Of a stretch of DNA of 36,915 nucleotides, positions 17,901 through 25,840 are shown one piece after another. Under the pieces are notes generated by a model. The model made no database searches and was not told where the DNA came from. It was given only the letters and a program-made list of their open reading frames with translations. Numbering within the stretch: the stretch's first letter is position 1; each line of letters begins with the position of its first letter. The position numbers were made by a program, and so were the translations under genes. Origin of the DNA: an uncultured Prevotellaceae bacterium (lineage in GTDB: Bacteria; Bacteroidota; Bacteroidia; Bacteroidales; Bacteroidaceae); assembly GCA_947166655.1 (NCBI GenBank), contig CAMVFC010000021.1, positions 1 through 36,915 on the forward strand. Direction: 5' to 3'.

Positions 17901-18396
17901 CGTCGGGTGTGGGCAGACCTTCGGAGGAGAATAGCAACTCGTCGTCCGAGAGGAAGGCCAGCGGAGTCTCCGTTCCTGATCGTGTGGTGAGGCGTGTGGG
18001 TTGCCCCCCGTCTGCAGGCATCAGGTAGATGTCCATGCTACCTTCCCTCTCACTCATGAAGGCGATGTGCCGTCCCGAAGGGCTCCATACGGGATTTCCG
18101 TCCCATTCGGCGTTGGAGGTGAGCTGCCGTGCCTGTCCGCCTGTAGCGGGCACCGTAAAGAGGTCGCCCTTGTAGGCGAAGCAGATGGTCTGTCCGTCGG
18201 GTGAGAGGGCAGAGGCGCGTAGCCAGAGTGGGGTGGAAGGTCCTCCTTCCGCAGGGTTTGCGAGGGAGGACGAGGCAGGCCCTTCCCCAGCCCTTCCTTC
18301 TTGAAGTGTCAGGTGTCGCAGAGCGCCGAGCGGTAGTGAGGGGACCGTCGCTAATGCGATGGTGAGGGCTGTCTTGAGTAGGATTTGCTGTTTCAT
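14962..18396 (-). CDS. Tricorn-type S41 peptidase with beta-propeller and Lys/Glu-rich insert
   Basis: A 1144-residue secreted peptidase with an N-terminal signal sequence (MKQQILLKTALTIALATVPS). The N-terminal half holds PD40/WD-like propeller blades (for example VWSPSGRHIAFMSEREG, RYSPDGKSIAFLRDR, AWSPNSKFLL). Residues about 592-665 are an extremely Lys/Glu-rich low-complexity stretch. A tricorn C1-like region, a PDZ domain (about 850-930) and the S41 core follow. The nucleophile is likely Ser1053 in EDNYSNAHG, after VDTRHNGGGWLHND. Tricorn homologs degrade oligopeptides; with the signal peptide this one would work in the periplasm or at the surface. It follows an M16 peptidase by 54 nt, suggesting a shared peptide-breakdown operon. 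Confidence 0.9.
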   Translation of the reverse strand: MKQQILLKTALTIALATVPSLPLGALRHLTLQEGRAGEGPASSSLANPAEGGPSTPLWLRASALSPDGQTICFAYKGDLFTVPATGGQARQLTSNAEWDGNPVWSPSGRHIAFMSEREGSMDIYLMPADGGQPTRLTTRSGTETPLAFLSDDELLFSSEGLPTPDDRQFPSRIYPHLYKIRTQAGARPKRISDLSAGNLTVGPEGALIYDAIKGYEDPMRKHQTSSIARDLWMFTPADKHSSKPSFRQLTTSKTDDRCPVFVRQTSTLYWLSEEGGTFNVWSRSLDSNAQPTRLTDFKDMPVRYLSAANNGTLCFSWDGELYTMKPGEKARKVEISIIADTNEREIVRNIVSRGATCVSHSPKNKEIAFVLGGDVYVTSFDYKTTKQVTDGPGRERTVSFSEDGRSLVYDSERGGRWALYRTSIKQEDEKTFTYATELEEERLTPEEQTCFEPRYSPDGKSIAFLRDRQELCVMDAKSKSVRTVMPGKFQYSYRDGDQAFAWSPNSKFLLSHYIGTGGWNNTDIALIPADGKGKIVNLTNSGYTESNPRWVLGGKAILFHSDRAGYRSHGSWGAEEDVYITFLNPEAFERFRMNKEERERFDEAEKEVKDKEKKAKEEKEKKEKEKAEKKRAKMTDAQKKKADEAEKKEKEKKEKKEHEADSIKAANPEFDLNDLELRTVRLTFNSSGIGDAMLNKEGTKLYYVASNYPNGSALWERDLEKGDTHIKATGVDFTDFDLDKEGKTAYYVSNGQIKKLEVEGGKVSTIDFECFHNNRPAARREEYFSHVWNQTREKLYDPGMNGADWNMLQKRYRRFLPHIGNDRDLAEMVSELLGELNVSHTGCRYRSPAYTLTTADLGAFLDDDYEGDGLRIVELVPGTPLTRQKGITKGSVITHIDGQAIKAGKDYYPLLAGKAGRYTRLTVKDNKGNAKDYTVRLASDCSDELYRRWVNRNEAFVDSLSDGKLAYVHIRAMNGDSFHDLYQRLLSDKNRVRQAVIVDTRHNGGGWLHNDVCELLNGKATMDYTPRGQYIGTDPYNRWTKPSCMLICEDNYSNAHGTPWLYKELGIGPLIGAPVPGTMTAVWWENIGNLTFGIPEVGAKDNRGHYLENQQLEPDELVLTLPGDLLHGHDAQLEHAVRLMLKRK

Positions 18397-18450
18397 CGGA
18401 TTCTTCTTAATTCAACGTTCGTACGATTTTTGGAGTTCACTCCTTCCTCT

Positions 18451-21360
18451 TTAATATCCGAACACTTCTTCAAGGCTGACTCGACGCACTGGTCCCACCT
18501 TCTGGAGGGCAGTCATGTCCAGCTCTTTCTCGTTGCCGAGAATGACGTAGCGGCGTGTCTTGCGGGCCATGAACTTGTCGGCGAAGTCAGCGATGTCCTT
18601 CAGCGTCAGATTAGGCAGAGCGTTGTAGATACGTTCGTTCACGTCGTAGTCGATGCCTCGGTCTTGTGCTGCCAACCAGGCGTTGAGGATTTCGCCGCGT
18701 GTGGTTCGCTCGCAGGCCAACTGCTTACGCAGACTCTGCTTGGCAATCTCGAAGGCTTTGTCGCTCTGCGGCAGCGTGTCGACGATCTGTGTGAATGTGC
18801 GGATGCAGTCCATCATCTTGTCGTTCTGCGAGATGATGTGCGTGAAGCTGTATTCGGGATGGCCCTTCCGCTGTGGGTCGCAGAAGTAATAGGCTGAGGC
18901 ATTGTAGGCCAGTCCGCGGCTCTCTCTCAGTTCCTGGAAAACGATACCGTTCATCCCGGCGCCGAAATACTCGTTGTAGAGGGCTGCTACGGGCGTTCGT
19001 TCGACGTCCCAGGGTGTGCCCTCGTTGGCGATGGCTCTCATGTAGATGTTCTTGGCGTCGTAGGGAGCCAGGAGGATTTCAGTCTCGGGCGTGTCCTGCT
19101 CGCGGTATTCCTCGAAGGTGAGGGGTGCCTTTCTTTCGTCGGGTACGGCATGGTATTCGGCGAGCAGTTGGCTCAGTTCCTTCTCCGTGGCCGGGCCGTA
19201 GTAGAGTACGGTGTGGTCGTAGCTGGTGAGGCTGTGGATTAAGTCGACGAGCACCTGCGGGTTCAGTTCTCTCAGCTCTGCTGGTGTCAGCTGGTCACGG
19301 GTGCTGTTGCGCGGTCCGTAGAGGCCGTAGTCGAAGAGAGCGCTGAAGCACTGCCGTTGTTCCAACTTGGCATCGTTCCTGGCTTTGATGACGTTGGCTG
19401 TGAAGGCGTTGTAAGCGTCGGCATCCACGCGTACGTTCTTCAGCACGTCCTCCAAGAGCTGGAGGGCTGCGGGCATGTTCTCTCCCAGGCCGCTAAGGCT
19501 GATGCTGGTCTGATAAGGTCCTACGTACACGCCGTAGCTGCAGGCCAGGGCGTAGAACTTCTGCTGGATCTGCTCGGCCGTCAGACTGTCTGTGCCGAGA
19601 AGTTCGATGTAGTCGCTGGCGGCGTCGAGACGTTTGTCGGCAGCGGTGCCAAAGGGCAGGCGGAAGGTGAGTCGGAAGATGTCGTTCTCGGTGTTCTGCT
19701 TGTAAGCCAGCTTCAGACCGTGGGCTGTGGTGCCCACGTTAAGGTCCTTGCTGAAGTCCACGAAGCGCGGTTGTATGGGCTCCACCTCTGCGGCCTGCAT
19801 CTCGCGTACGAAGTCGCTCATCAGGTGGCGGTTGGCGGGTATGGCGGTGATCTCTGGTTTCTCGATCTTCTTAAGGTTGGCATCCTCGCCTTGTCGTTTG
19901 AATACGGTGACGCAGTTGGCGGTGAGGTGTCGCTGTGCGAAGTTGACGATGTCCTCCTTGGTCAGTGCTGCGATGCGGTCGATTCGCTCCACGCAGTCCT
20001 TCCATTCGATGCCGTTGATGAAAGACGCCTCGAACAGGGAGGTTCGTGCGCGGTTGTGTTCTATCATCTGTTGCTCGTTGAGCTTCATGTTGTTGACGAT
20101 GGCCGTCAGGAGTTCGTCGGGGAAGTCGCCGCTCTTGAGTTTGTCCAGCTCGGCCATCAGCAGGCTGCGTGCCTCCTCCAGCGTCTGACCTTCTCGTGGC
20201 GAGCCGCCCATGATGAAGATGCTGTGGTCAGCCAGCGTCTCGCTCCCTGCGAAAGCACCGAGCATGGTCTGCCGTTGGTTGATGTCGAGGTCGATGAGTC
20301 CGGCGCGTCCGTTGCTGAGTACTTCGCCGATGAGGGCGAGGGTGTCGCAGGCCCGGTCCTTGGCGCCGGGGAAGGCCCATCCGAGGTAGAGGCTCTCTGC
20401 TTCGAGTCCCACGACGGTGGTGTCTACGGGAGCCGTCAGCGCAGGCTGCATGGCGTATTCCGGTCGGCGGCAGTCGGGGTTCGGCTGCCAGTTGCCGAAA
20501 TGTTTCTCCAGCGTCTCTATGGTCTCTTCGGGGTCGAGGTCGCCCGCCATGAAGATCGCCACGTTGTTGGGGCAGTAGTAGTTCTTGAAATAGTTTTTGA
20601 TGTTTGTGATGCTGGGGTTCTTCAAGTGCTCTTGCGTGCCTATGGTGGTTTGTGTGCCGTAGGGATGTTTGGGGAAGAGCTTGTAGAGTAGGGCATTCAG
20701 CATCTTCTCGCCGTCGTTGGAGAGGTAGAGGTTGTACTCCTCATAGACGGCTTCGAGCTCGGTGTGGAAGCCGCGGATGACCATGTTCTGGAAGCGGTCG
20801 GCTTGTATGCGCGCCCAGTTGTCGACCTCGTTGGACGGGATGTTCTCCACATAGACGGTCTGGTCGAAGCTCGTGTAGGCGTTGGTGCCGTCGGAGCCAA
20901 TGAGGGCCATCAGCTTGTCGTACTCGTTGGGGATATTGTACTTGGCAGCGAGCTGACTGACGCTGTCAATCTCATGATAAGCCTGTTTACGCTGGGCGGG
21001 GTCGGTGAGCTGGCGGTAGGCCTCGAAGCGCTGTTCAATCTCGTCCAGGAGAGTTGATTCTTTGGTTGAATCTGTAGTGCCGAACTGCTTGGTTCCCTTA
21101 AACATAAGATGCTCCAGGTAGTGCGCCAGTCCCGTCGTCTCGGCGGGGTCGTTGCGCGAACCGGTTCGCACGGCGATGTTGGCCTGTATGCGCGGTTCGT
21201 CTCGGTTCACGGAGAGGTAGACTTTCAGTCCGTTCTTGAGCGTGTAGATGCGTGTGTGTGTCGGGTCTCCCTCGACGGATTCGTAGTCGTGTCCGCCGCA
21301 GGCAGCGAGGCCGAGTAGGGCGGTGGTGGCCATAGCGGCCAGAAAGCTGAAATGTCTCAT
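18451..21360 (-). CDS. M16 family zinc metallopeptidase, lipoprotein (pitrilysin-like)
   Basis: A 969-residue protein. The N-terminus MRHFSFLAAMATTALLGLAAC is a lipoprotein signal with lipidation Cys21. The inverted zinc motif HYLEH is at residues 80-84 (His80, Glu83, His84), with a third ligand expected in ELEAVYEEYN further on. The length gives the full two-half M16 architecture (active N-terminal pair plus inactive C-terminal pair). It should degrade small proteins or peptides at the periplasmic face of the inner or outer membrane. It lies 21 nt downstream of the NUDIX gene and 54 nt upstream of the S41 peptidase. Confidence 0.93.
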   Translation of the reverse strand: MRHFSFLAAMATTALLGLAACGGHDYESVEGDPTHTRIYTLKNGLKVYLSVNRDEPRIQANIAVRTGSRNDPAETTGLAHYLEHLMFKGTKQFGTTDSTKESTLLDEIEQRFEAYRQLTDPAQRKQAYHEIDSVSQLAAKYNIPNEYDKLMALIGSDGTNAYTSFDQTVYVENIPSNEVDNWARIQADRFQNMVIRGFHTELEAVYEEYNLYLSNDGEKMLNALLYKLFPKHPYGTQTTIGTQEHLKNPSITNIKNYFKNYYCPNNVAIFMAGDLDPEETIETLEKHFGNWQPNPDCRRPEYAMQPALTAPVDTTVVGLEAESLYLGWAFPGAKDRACDTLALIGEVLSNGRAGLIDLDINQRQTMLGAFAGSETLADHSIFIMGGSPREGQTLEEARSLLMAELDKLKSGDFPDELLTAIVNNMKLNEQQMIEHNRARTSLFEASFINGIEWKDCVERIDRIAALTKEDIVNFAQRHLTANCVTVFKRQGEDANLKKIEKPEITAIPANRHLMSDFVREMQAAEVEPIQPRFVDFSKDLNVGTTAHGLKLAYKQNTENDIFRLTFRLPFGTAADKRLDAASDYIELLGTDSLTAEQIQQKFYALACSYGVYVGPYQTSISLSGLGENMPAALQLLEDVLKNVRVDADAYNAFTANVIKARNDAKLEQRQCFSALFDYGLYGPRNSTRDQLTPAELRELNPQVLVDLIHSLTSYDHTVLYYGPATEKELSQLLAEYHAVPDERKAPLTFEEYREQDTPETEILLAPYDAKNIYMRAIANEGTPWDVERTPVAALYNEYFGAGMNGIVFQELRESRGLAYNASAYYFCDPQRKGHPEYSFTHIISQNDKMMDCIRTFTQIVDTLPQSDKAFEIAKQSLRKQLACERTTRGEILNAWLAAQDRGIDYDVNERIYNALPNLTLKDIADFADKFMARKTRRYVILGNEKELDMTALQKVGPVRRVSLEEVFGY

Positions 21361-21381
21361 GCGAGATGTTTTTTTAATGTG

Positions 21382-22191
21382 TTATTTCGTCCGTTCGTGT
21401 CCGTCCATTCGCCAGTCGTCGATGAGTCGTCGGGCGATGGACGAGGGGCCGGGGATGGGTGGCATCTGGTCGCGTGTGTACCATCCTCCGGCCGAGAGTT
21501 CTTCTCGCTGCAGGCGCAGTTCGCCCGAGGCGTAGTGAGCAGTGAAGCCCACCATGAGTCCGCAGGGGTAGGGCCATGGCTGCGAGCCGAAATAGCAGAT
21601 GTCCTGAATCTCGAGCCCTGTCTCCTCGCGTACTTCGCGTCGCACTGCCTGTTCGAGTGTCTCGCCCGTCTCCACGAAGCCTGCCACGAGGCCGTAGTAC
21701 GGGCGTCTGAAGTTGTGGGCGTGTACTAAGAGGACCTCGTCGTCCCCCTCTCCCTGCCCGTGTCTTGTGATTCGGACGATCACAGCCGTGGCGAGTTGGG
21801 GCCACACCTCCTTGCCGCATTCAGTACAGCGTTTGCTGATTTCGGTGTGCAGCCTCATCGGAGCGCCGCAGCATCCGCAGAACTTCGTGTTCTGGTCCCA
21901 GTAGACGAGCTCGGCCGCCTTGCCGGCCATGGCGTAGCTCGTGTCGTCGAGTACGTCGAAGCTGGCGCGCAGAGGCATCATCGTCAGCTTCCCGTCGTCG
22001 ACAACGGGACGGTCCAGACGTACGACTTTCATCGTCTCGCCAGGTGCCGTCCCGATTGTTGTCACTATGTTCCATGCCTTCAGCGGTACAGGCGGCTCGT
22101 CACCTATAGGAAGAGAGAGCATGTCGCCCTCTCTCCTAAGAAGAATGTCGCCGGCACAGAGGCAGGCCCATCGGATGGTGTTATCCCTCAT
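21382..22191 (-). CDS. nudC: NAD(H) pyrophosphatase-like NUDIX hydrolase
   Basis: A 269-residue protein (from MRDNTIRWAC). It has a zinc-ribbon formed by CGCC and CTEC pairs around residues 105-125, a complete NUDIX box starting GFVETGETLEQAVRREVREE near residue 171, and the SQPWPYP motif that marks the NudC subgroup (NADH pyrophosphatase, also deNADing of RNA in E. coli). The frame extends 18 codons further and would overlap the phosphohexomutase gene by 20 nt; that extension is acidic and unlike the family, so the inner ATG (34-nt gap) is preferred. Second gene of the 24-15 kb operon. Confidence 0.92.
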   Translation of the reverse strand: MRDNTIRWACLCAGDILLRREGDMLSLPIGDEPPVPLKAWNIVTTIGTAPGETMKVVRLDRPVVDDGKLTMMPLRASFDVLDDTSYAMAGKAAELVYWDQNTKFCGCCGAPMRLHTEISKRCTECGKEVWPQLATAVIVRITRHGQGEGDDEVLLVHAHNFRRPYYGLVAGFVETGETLEQAVRREVREETGLEIQDICYFGSQPWPYPCGLMVGFTAHYASGELRLQREELSAGGWYTRDQMPPIPGPSSIARRLIDDWRMDGHERTK

Positions 22192-22225
22192 GGGAGGTTC
22201 AGATTCCGTTGATTCGTCAATCCGT

Positions 22226-23971
22226 TCAGATTCCCAGGTCGGCACATACAGCCTTCACCTTGTCCATCCCCTCTGCGCAGGCGGCGGGGTAGCACTTCGG
22301 GCACTGCATGGTGGCGGGAGCTTCGATATAGAATTTTATCTTGGGTTCGGTGCCCGAGGGTCGTACGCTGACCTTGGTGCCGTCCTCGGTGAACCACTGC
22401 AGTACGTTCGACGTGGCAGGCATCTCGAGCTTCACGCTCTTGCCCTCGGCATCGGTGGCCGTAAGGGCCTGGTAGTCCTTCGTGCAGACGACCTTCGAGC
22501 CACCGAGTGTCTTCGGAGCCTTGGCGCCGCGGAAGTCCGCCATCATCTGTTTGATTTCGTCGGCCCCCGTCTTGCCCGGACGCACCACGTTCACCGTGTG
22601 GTTCAGCGTGAAGCCGTATTCGAGGTAGATGTCCATCAGCAGGTCATAGAGCGTCTTGCCGTTGTCCTTGGCCCATGCTGCGATTTCGCAGATGAGGCAG
22701 ATGCTGGCGGGTGAATCCTTGTCGCGCACCTTGTCGAAGGGCAGGAAGCCGAAGCTCTCCTCGCCGCCGCCGATGTATTTCTTCACGCCCTCGTTCTCGC
22801 GGATGAGTGCGGCAATCCATTTGAAGCCGGTGTAGCAGTCCATCATCTCCACGCCGTTCTTGTCGGCGATGCGCTTGATGAGTTCGGTGGTGACGATGGT
22901 CTTCACGAGGAACTCGTTGCCCCGCAGCTGTCCGAGCTTCTTCTTGTTGGCGATGATGTACCATGCGAACATCATGCAGGTCTGGTTGCCATTGAGGATC
23001 TCCCATTCGCCTTTCGGGTTGCGGCAGACGATGGCCAGTCGGTCAGCGTCGGGGTCGCTGGCGATGACGAGGTCGGCACCCAGCTTCGTGCCGAGTTTCA
23101 TGCCGAGCGTCATGGCTTCGGAGTTCTCGGGGTTGGGCGAGACCACGGTGGGGAAGTTGCCGTCGACGACCATCTGCTCAGGCACGACGTGTATGTTCTG
23201 GAAGCCCCATGAGCGCAGTGCTTCGGGAATGATGACGCGTCCGGTGCCGTGCAGCGGTGTGTAGACGATGTTGAGATCCTTCTGTCGCAGGATGACATCC
23301 TGGTCCACCATAGCCTCCTTGACTGCCTGCAGGTAGTCCCAGTCCATCTCGCCGCCGATAATCTGGATGAGGTCCGGATTGCCCGTCCACTTGACGTCCT
23401 CCACGCGCACCTTGTTCACCTCGTCGATGATGCCGGTGTCATGGGGTGCGAGCACCTGTGCGCCGTCTTCCCAGTAAGCCTTGTAGCCGTTGTACTCCTT
23501 GGGGTTGTGCGAGGCTGTGACGTTGACGCCGGCCTGCGCTTTCAGTTGCCGTATGGCGAAGGAAATTTCTGGTGTGGGACGCAGGCTCTCGAAGAGATAG
23601 ACCTTGATGCCGTTGGCCGAGAAGATGGCAGCCACCGTCTCGGCGAACTCGCGGCCGTGGTTGCGGCAGTCGTGTCCCACGACCACGGCGAGATCCTGCC
23701 GTCCGGGGAATGCCTTCAGGATGTAGTTGGCGAAGCCCTGCGTGGCTGCGCCCACGATGTAGCGGTTCATGCGGTTGGTGCCGGCACCCATGATGCCGCG
23801 CAGTCCGCCGGTGCCGAACTCCAGTGTCTGGTAGAACGCGTCGATGAGGGCCGTCTTGTCCTCGGCCTCCAGCATAGTGCGCACTTCGGCTTTTGTCTGT
23901 TCGTCGTAAACGGGCGAGGAGAGCCACCTCTGGGCGGTCTGCTCGCATTGTCTCAGCAGTTCGTTGTCCAT
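22226..23971 (-). CDS. Alpha-D-phosphohexomutase (phosphoglucomutase/phosphomannomutase family)
   Basis: A 581-residue enzyme. Motifs in order: GTGGLRGIMGAG (about 53-64), the phosphoserine loop TASHNPKEYNGYK with Ser154, the metal-binding DPDADR at 306-311 (Asp306, 308, 310), the sugar-binding GGEESFGF near 405-415, and the phosphate-binding RPSGTEPK near 548. The length and motif variants match the PgcA-like phospho-sugar mutases, which interconvert glucose-1-P and glucose-6-P (or the mannose equivalents). First gene of the operon; its promoter element is about 110 nt upstream. Confidence 0.93.
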   Translation of the reverse strand: MDNELLRQCEQTAQRWLSSPVYDEQTKAEVRTMLEAEDKTALIDAFYQTLEFGTGGLRGIMGAGTNRMNRYIVGAATQGFANYILKAFPGRQDLAVVVGHDCRNHGREFAETVAAIFSANGIKVYLFESLRPTPEISFAIRQLKAQAGVNVTASHNPKEYNGYKAYWEDGAQVLAPHDTGIIDEVNKVRVEDVKWTGNPDLIQIIGGEMDWDYLQAVKEAMVDQDVILRQKDLNIVYTPLHGTGRVIIPEALRSWGFQNIHVVPEQMVVDGNFPTVVSPNPENSEAMTLGMKLGTKLGADLVIASDPDADRLAIVCRNPKGEWEILNGNQTCMMFAWYIIANKKKLGQLRGNEFLVKTIVTTELIKRIADKNGVEMMDCYTGFKWIAALIRENEGVKKYIGGGEESFGFLPFDKVRDKDSPASICLICEIAAWAKDNGKTLYDLLMDIYLEYGFTLNHTVNVVRPGKTGADEIKQMMADFRGAKAPKTLGGSKVVCTKDYQALTATDAEGKSVKLEMPATSNVLQWFTEDGTKVSVRPSGTEPKIKFYIEAPATMQCPKCYPAACAEGMDKVKAVCADLGI

Positions 23972-24082
23972 CGTTGTTGATAGGTTTTATTCGTTTTATG
24001 ATGAGTTCTGTAAAAAAATAGCTTTGAATAGCTCTTAGGCTATTTTCGAGCAGATTTGAATACGATTGTCGCATTAACGCCA

Positions 24083-24090
24083 CAAAGTTA
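24083..24090 (-). promoter_or_regulatory. Promoter -7 element for the phosphohexomutase operon
   Basis: TAACTTTG on the minus strand matches TAnnTTTG. The upstream partner is weak: CTTG sits 22 nt away, slightly outside the usual 19-21 spacing. The leader to the ATG would be about 105 nt, and the element lies in an AT-rich divergent region between the minus- and plus-strand halves. Confidence 0.5.
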
Positions 24091-24169
24091 CAAAAAAATA
24101 TCCAAATACGTGCAAGCTTTGTGCACTTTTTTTAAAAGCCACTTTCCCTTTTATTGACATCAAGGTTAC

Positions 24170-24268
24170 ATGGAACGTTTCCACGCCATCGTCACCGACT
24201 GCACAGGCGAGGAATACGCGAAGAGCTTCAGCTACTACTCCCGCCCGAAACACGCGGTGTGGGCGTAG
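24170..24268 (+). CDS. Candidate micro-ORF (32 aa), possibly a remnant
   Basis: ATG to TAG encoding 32 residues, beginning MERFHAIVTDCTGEEYA and ending FSYYSRPKHAVWA. It is not obviously low-complexity and the composition is protein-like, but I do not recognise a family. It precedes the DUF2693-like gene by 35 nt on the same strand and opens the plus-strand half of the window. It could be a genuine small protein, a leader peptide or the 5' stub of a truncated gene. Evidence is weak. Confidence 0.35.
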   Translation: MERFHAIVTDCTGEEYAKSFSYYSRPKHAVWA

Positions 24269-24303
24269 TGCAAGCAGTGGATAATGAAAGCAGTGAGCGA
24301 ACT

Positions 24304-24549
24304 ATGATTGTACATGACATTGACCAACTGGAGACGCGCCTGGCCGAGGGCGAGGTGCGCCTCGTCTTCATGAAAAAGGACGGGACGGTGCGCGAGGCAC
24401 GCGGCACGCGGGCATCCCACCTGATACCCCCGCAGAACCGCCCCAAGGGGGTGCGCCGACCATCCCCGCAGGTGCTCTGCTTCTTCGACCTCGACAAGGG
24501 CGAATGGCGATGCCTGCGCAGGGATAGTCTGCTCGGATTCGTAGAGTAG
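24304..24549 (+). CDS. DUF2693-like small protein (SH3-like barrel)
   Basis: An 81-residue protein starting MIVHDIDQLETRLAEGEV. The central VRLVFMKKDGTVREARGTR, then HLIPPQNRPKG, then a beta strand VLCFFDLDKGEWRCLRRDSL matches, by memory, the Bacteroidetes DUF2693 family (a predicted SH3-type beta barrel often met in accessory regions). The longer frame upstream (Arg/His-rich) overlaps the micro-ORF and was rejected in favour of this ATG. Molecular function is unknown; the basic strands suggest nucleic-acid contact, which is a guess. Confidence 0.7.
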   Translation: MIVHDIDQLETRLAEGEVRLVFMKKDGTVREARGTRASHLIPPQNRPKGVRRPSPQVLCFFDLDKGEWRCLRRDSLLGFVE

Positions 24550-24598
24550 GGAAGACCCAGCCCCCGGGACTCTCCCCCCCAGGACTCTCCCCCCGGGA

Positions 24599-24716
24599 CT
24601 CTCCCCCCGCCCTCCCTAAAGGGAGGGAGCAAATACCTTACAAGAGCAGGATTACCACGTCCTCTGTTTTTACAAGTAACCGCTCCCTCCCTTTAGGGAG
24701 GTCGGGGGGAGAGTCC
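24599..24716. repeat. GC-rich palindromic repeat family R2, copy A
   Basis: An element of about 115 bp bounded by CTCCCCCCGCCCTCCCT and AGGGAGGTCGGGGGGAGAG. Inside are two palindromes (CTCCCTAAAGGGAG type) around a conserved middle containing GAGCAAATACCT, ACAAGAGCAGGATT and GTAACCGCTCCC. Extra CCCCGGGACTCTCC units lie just upstream and GAGAGTCCGG units downstream. A second copy in the same orientation lies at 25402-25518; together they bracket the 24784-25389 gene. Confidence 0.85.
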
Positions 24717-24783
24717 GGGGAGAGTCCGGAGGAGGGCAAAAAAATATGCTGAAAAACATCATTTAAGAAAGATAAAAGACGAA

Positions 24784-25389
24784 ATGAAAGAAAGTAACAA
24801 AGAAAGTAAAGAAGAAATACAGAAAGAGGGAGACCGCGCGGTCTCTGATTCGCGCGAGGATTTGAGAGTGGACTTCGACGCCTTTCTGCGATTCTTCAAT
24901 CAGACCCTTCGCGAGGCTGGAAGCAACATAGCCCAAGTGGCCTATCTGAGCCGAGGCTACCGACATCGCTTGCAGTACATTGTCAACAGCTACAACACGA
25001 AGCAGGCCCTGCTGACGGCCGTGCGGAAAATGACTGCAAGTGACTTCCTCAACGGAAGAATCAAGAGCGCAAAAAGGAAAGTGCCCTTCAAGGCCTCTCT
25101 GATATGGCTCTTGGAGAGCGACGAGCACTTCGATAAGGTGCTGAACGGCTACTACGACAACCCTCCCGACGCCGACAAGACCGCCGAAGAACAGCGCGCG
25201 GAGGAAGCCGAGCGCAGACGGCAGGACGCCGCCGACCGCCGCGCAGAGGCCGCACGCATCTACGAAGAGGAGAAGCAGCGAGAACGCGAGGCCCGCGAAC
25301 GGGCCTTCGCGCGGGCCGTGACACCCGAAGAGGCGGCACACAGCGGTGTGAAACTCTCGTTCCTCAAGAAAATAATGGAGGAGAAATGA
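24784..25389 (+). CDS. Replication-protein-like (DUF7833-type) domain protein with charged coiled-coil tail
   Basis: A 201-residue protein. Residues about 28-125 (FDAFLRFFNQTLREAGSNIA to FDKVLNGYYDN) show the helical pattern with DFLNGR, then FKASLIWLL, then HFDKVLNGYYDN that I associate with the C-terminal DUF7833-type domain of Bacteroidetes phage and primosome-like replication proteins. There is no N-terminal winged-helix part, so it is either a stand-alone version or a shortened relative. Residues about 130-180 are an Arg/Glu/Ala-rich helix likely to form a coiled coil. The gene sits between two copies of repeat R2. DNA-related function is an inference from resemblance. Confidence 0.65.
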   Translation: MKESNKESKEEIQKEGDRAVSDSREDLRVDFDAFLRFFNQTLREAGSNIAQVAYLSRGYRHRLQYIVNSYNTKQALLTAVRKMTASDFLNGRIKSAKRKVPFKASLIWLLESDEHFDKVLNGYYDNPPDADKTAEEQRAEEAERRRQDAADRRAEAARIYEEEKQREREARERAFARAVTPEEAAHSGVKLSFLKKIMEEK

Positions 25390-25401
25390 TGAAGGAATAG
25401 A

Positions 25402-25518
25402 CCCTCCCCCCGCCCTCCCTATAGGGAGGGAGCAAATACCTGACAAGAGCAGGATTTTTGCGTCTTCAGTTTTCAAATGTAACCGCTCCCTCCCTTAGGG
25501 AGGGCGGGGGGAGAGTCC
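25402..25518. repeat. GC-rich palindromic repeat family R2, copy B
   Basis: Same orientation and same internal order as copy A at 24599-24716: CCGCCCTCCCTATAGGGAGG, then GAGCAAATACCTGACAAG, then AGCAGGATT, then GTAACCGCTCCCTCCC, then GGGCGGGGGGAGAGTCC. Differences are few and mostly in the centre. It begins 12 nt after the stop of the upstream gene, a position suited to a transcription terminator, but conservation of the non-stem middle suggests more than a simple terminator. Confidence 0.85.
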
Positions 25519-25552
25519 TATTCGTAGTGGGACAATCGCGAAAACGTATGGC

Positions 25553-25586
25553 CGCAGGCAGGAAAAAGGCAAAATTCCTGCCTGCG
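25553..25586. promoter_or_regulatory. Perfect 12-bp inverted repeat next to a promoter
   Basis: CGCAGGCAGGAA (25553-25564) and TTCCTGCCTGCG (25575-25586) form a perfect inverted repeat with a 10-nt A-rich spacer. It ends 12 nt before the -33 box of the promoter at 25599-25630. On neither strand is it followed immediately by a T tract fit for termination on the plus strand, so an operator or activator site is more likely than a terminator; this is inference. Confidence 0.5.
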
Positions 25587-25598
25587 ACGAAAAAAAAG

Positions 25599-25630
25599 TT
25601 TGCAAGTCGCTTGCAGATTTTGTAATTTTG
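25599..25630 (+). promoter_or_regulatory. Bacteroidetes-type promoter upstream of the HU-like gene
   Basis: TTTG (25599-25602), a 20-nt spacer, then TAATTTTG (25623-25630): a full match to TTTG-N19-21-TAnnTTTG. The first convincing gene downstream is the HU-related gene at 26061, implying a leader of about 424 nt that contains the R3 palindromes. Between 25640 and 25840 there are short open frames but none I can support as a gene. Confidence 0.75.
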
Positions 25631-25840
25631 CAATCGGAAACCAACGAGGACACGAAAGCATGTCTCAGCGGAGACAACGAACGGGAGCAATACCCCTGCC
25701 GTGCCACGAATGGCCGTCGAAGCCAGGACGAACGGACGAAACACGAAAAACCCCTGCTCCCGCCGCCGATTGTCCCACACCATAAAGGGCTGTCACACCA
25801 CAAAGAAAGAGCCCCCCAAAAAAACAGACCCACCCCCAAC

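Noticed and set aside
19357..20691. A 444-codon plus-strand open frame inside the M16 peptidase gene
   Set aside because: Shadow of the M16 frame; no domains, no promoter or independent context.
22192..22245. Longer start for the NUDIX protein
   Set aside because: It would overlap the phosphohexomutase stop region by 20 nt and add an acidic segment not typical of NudC; the inner ATG is preferred, though not proven.
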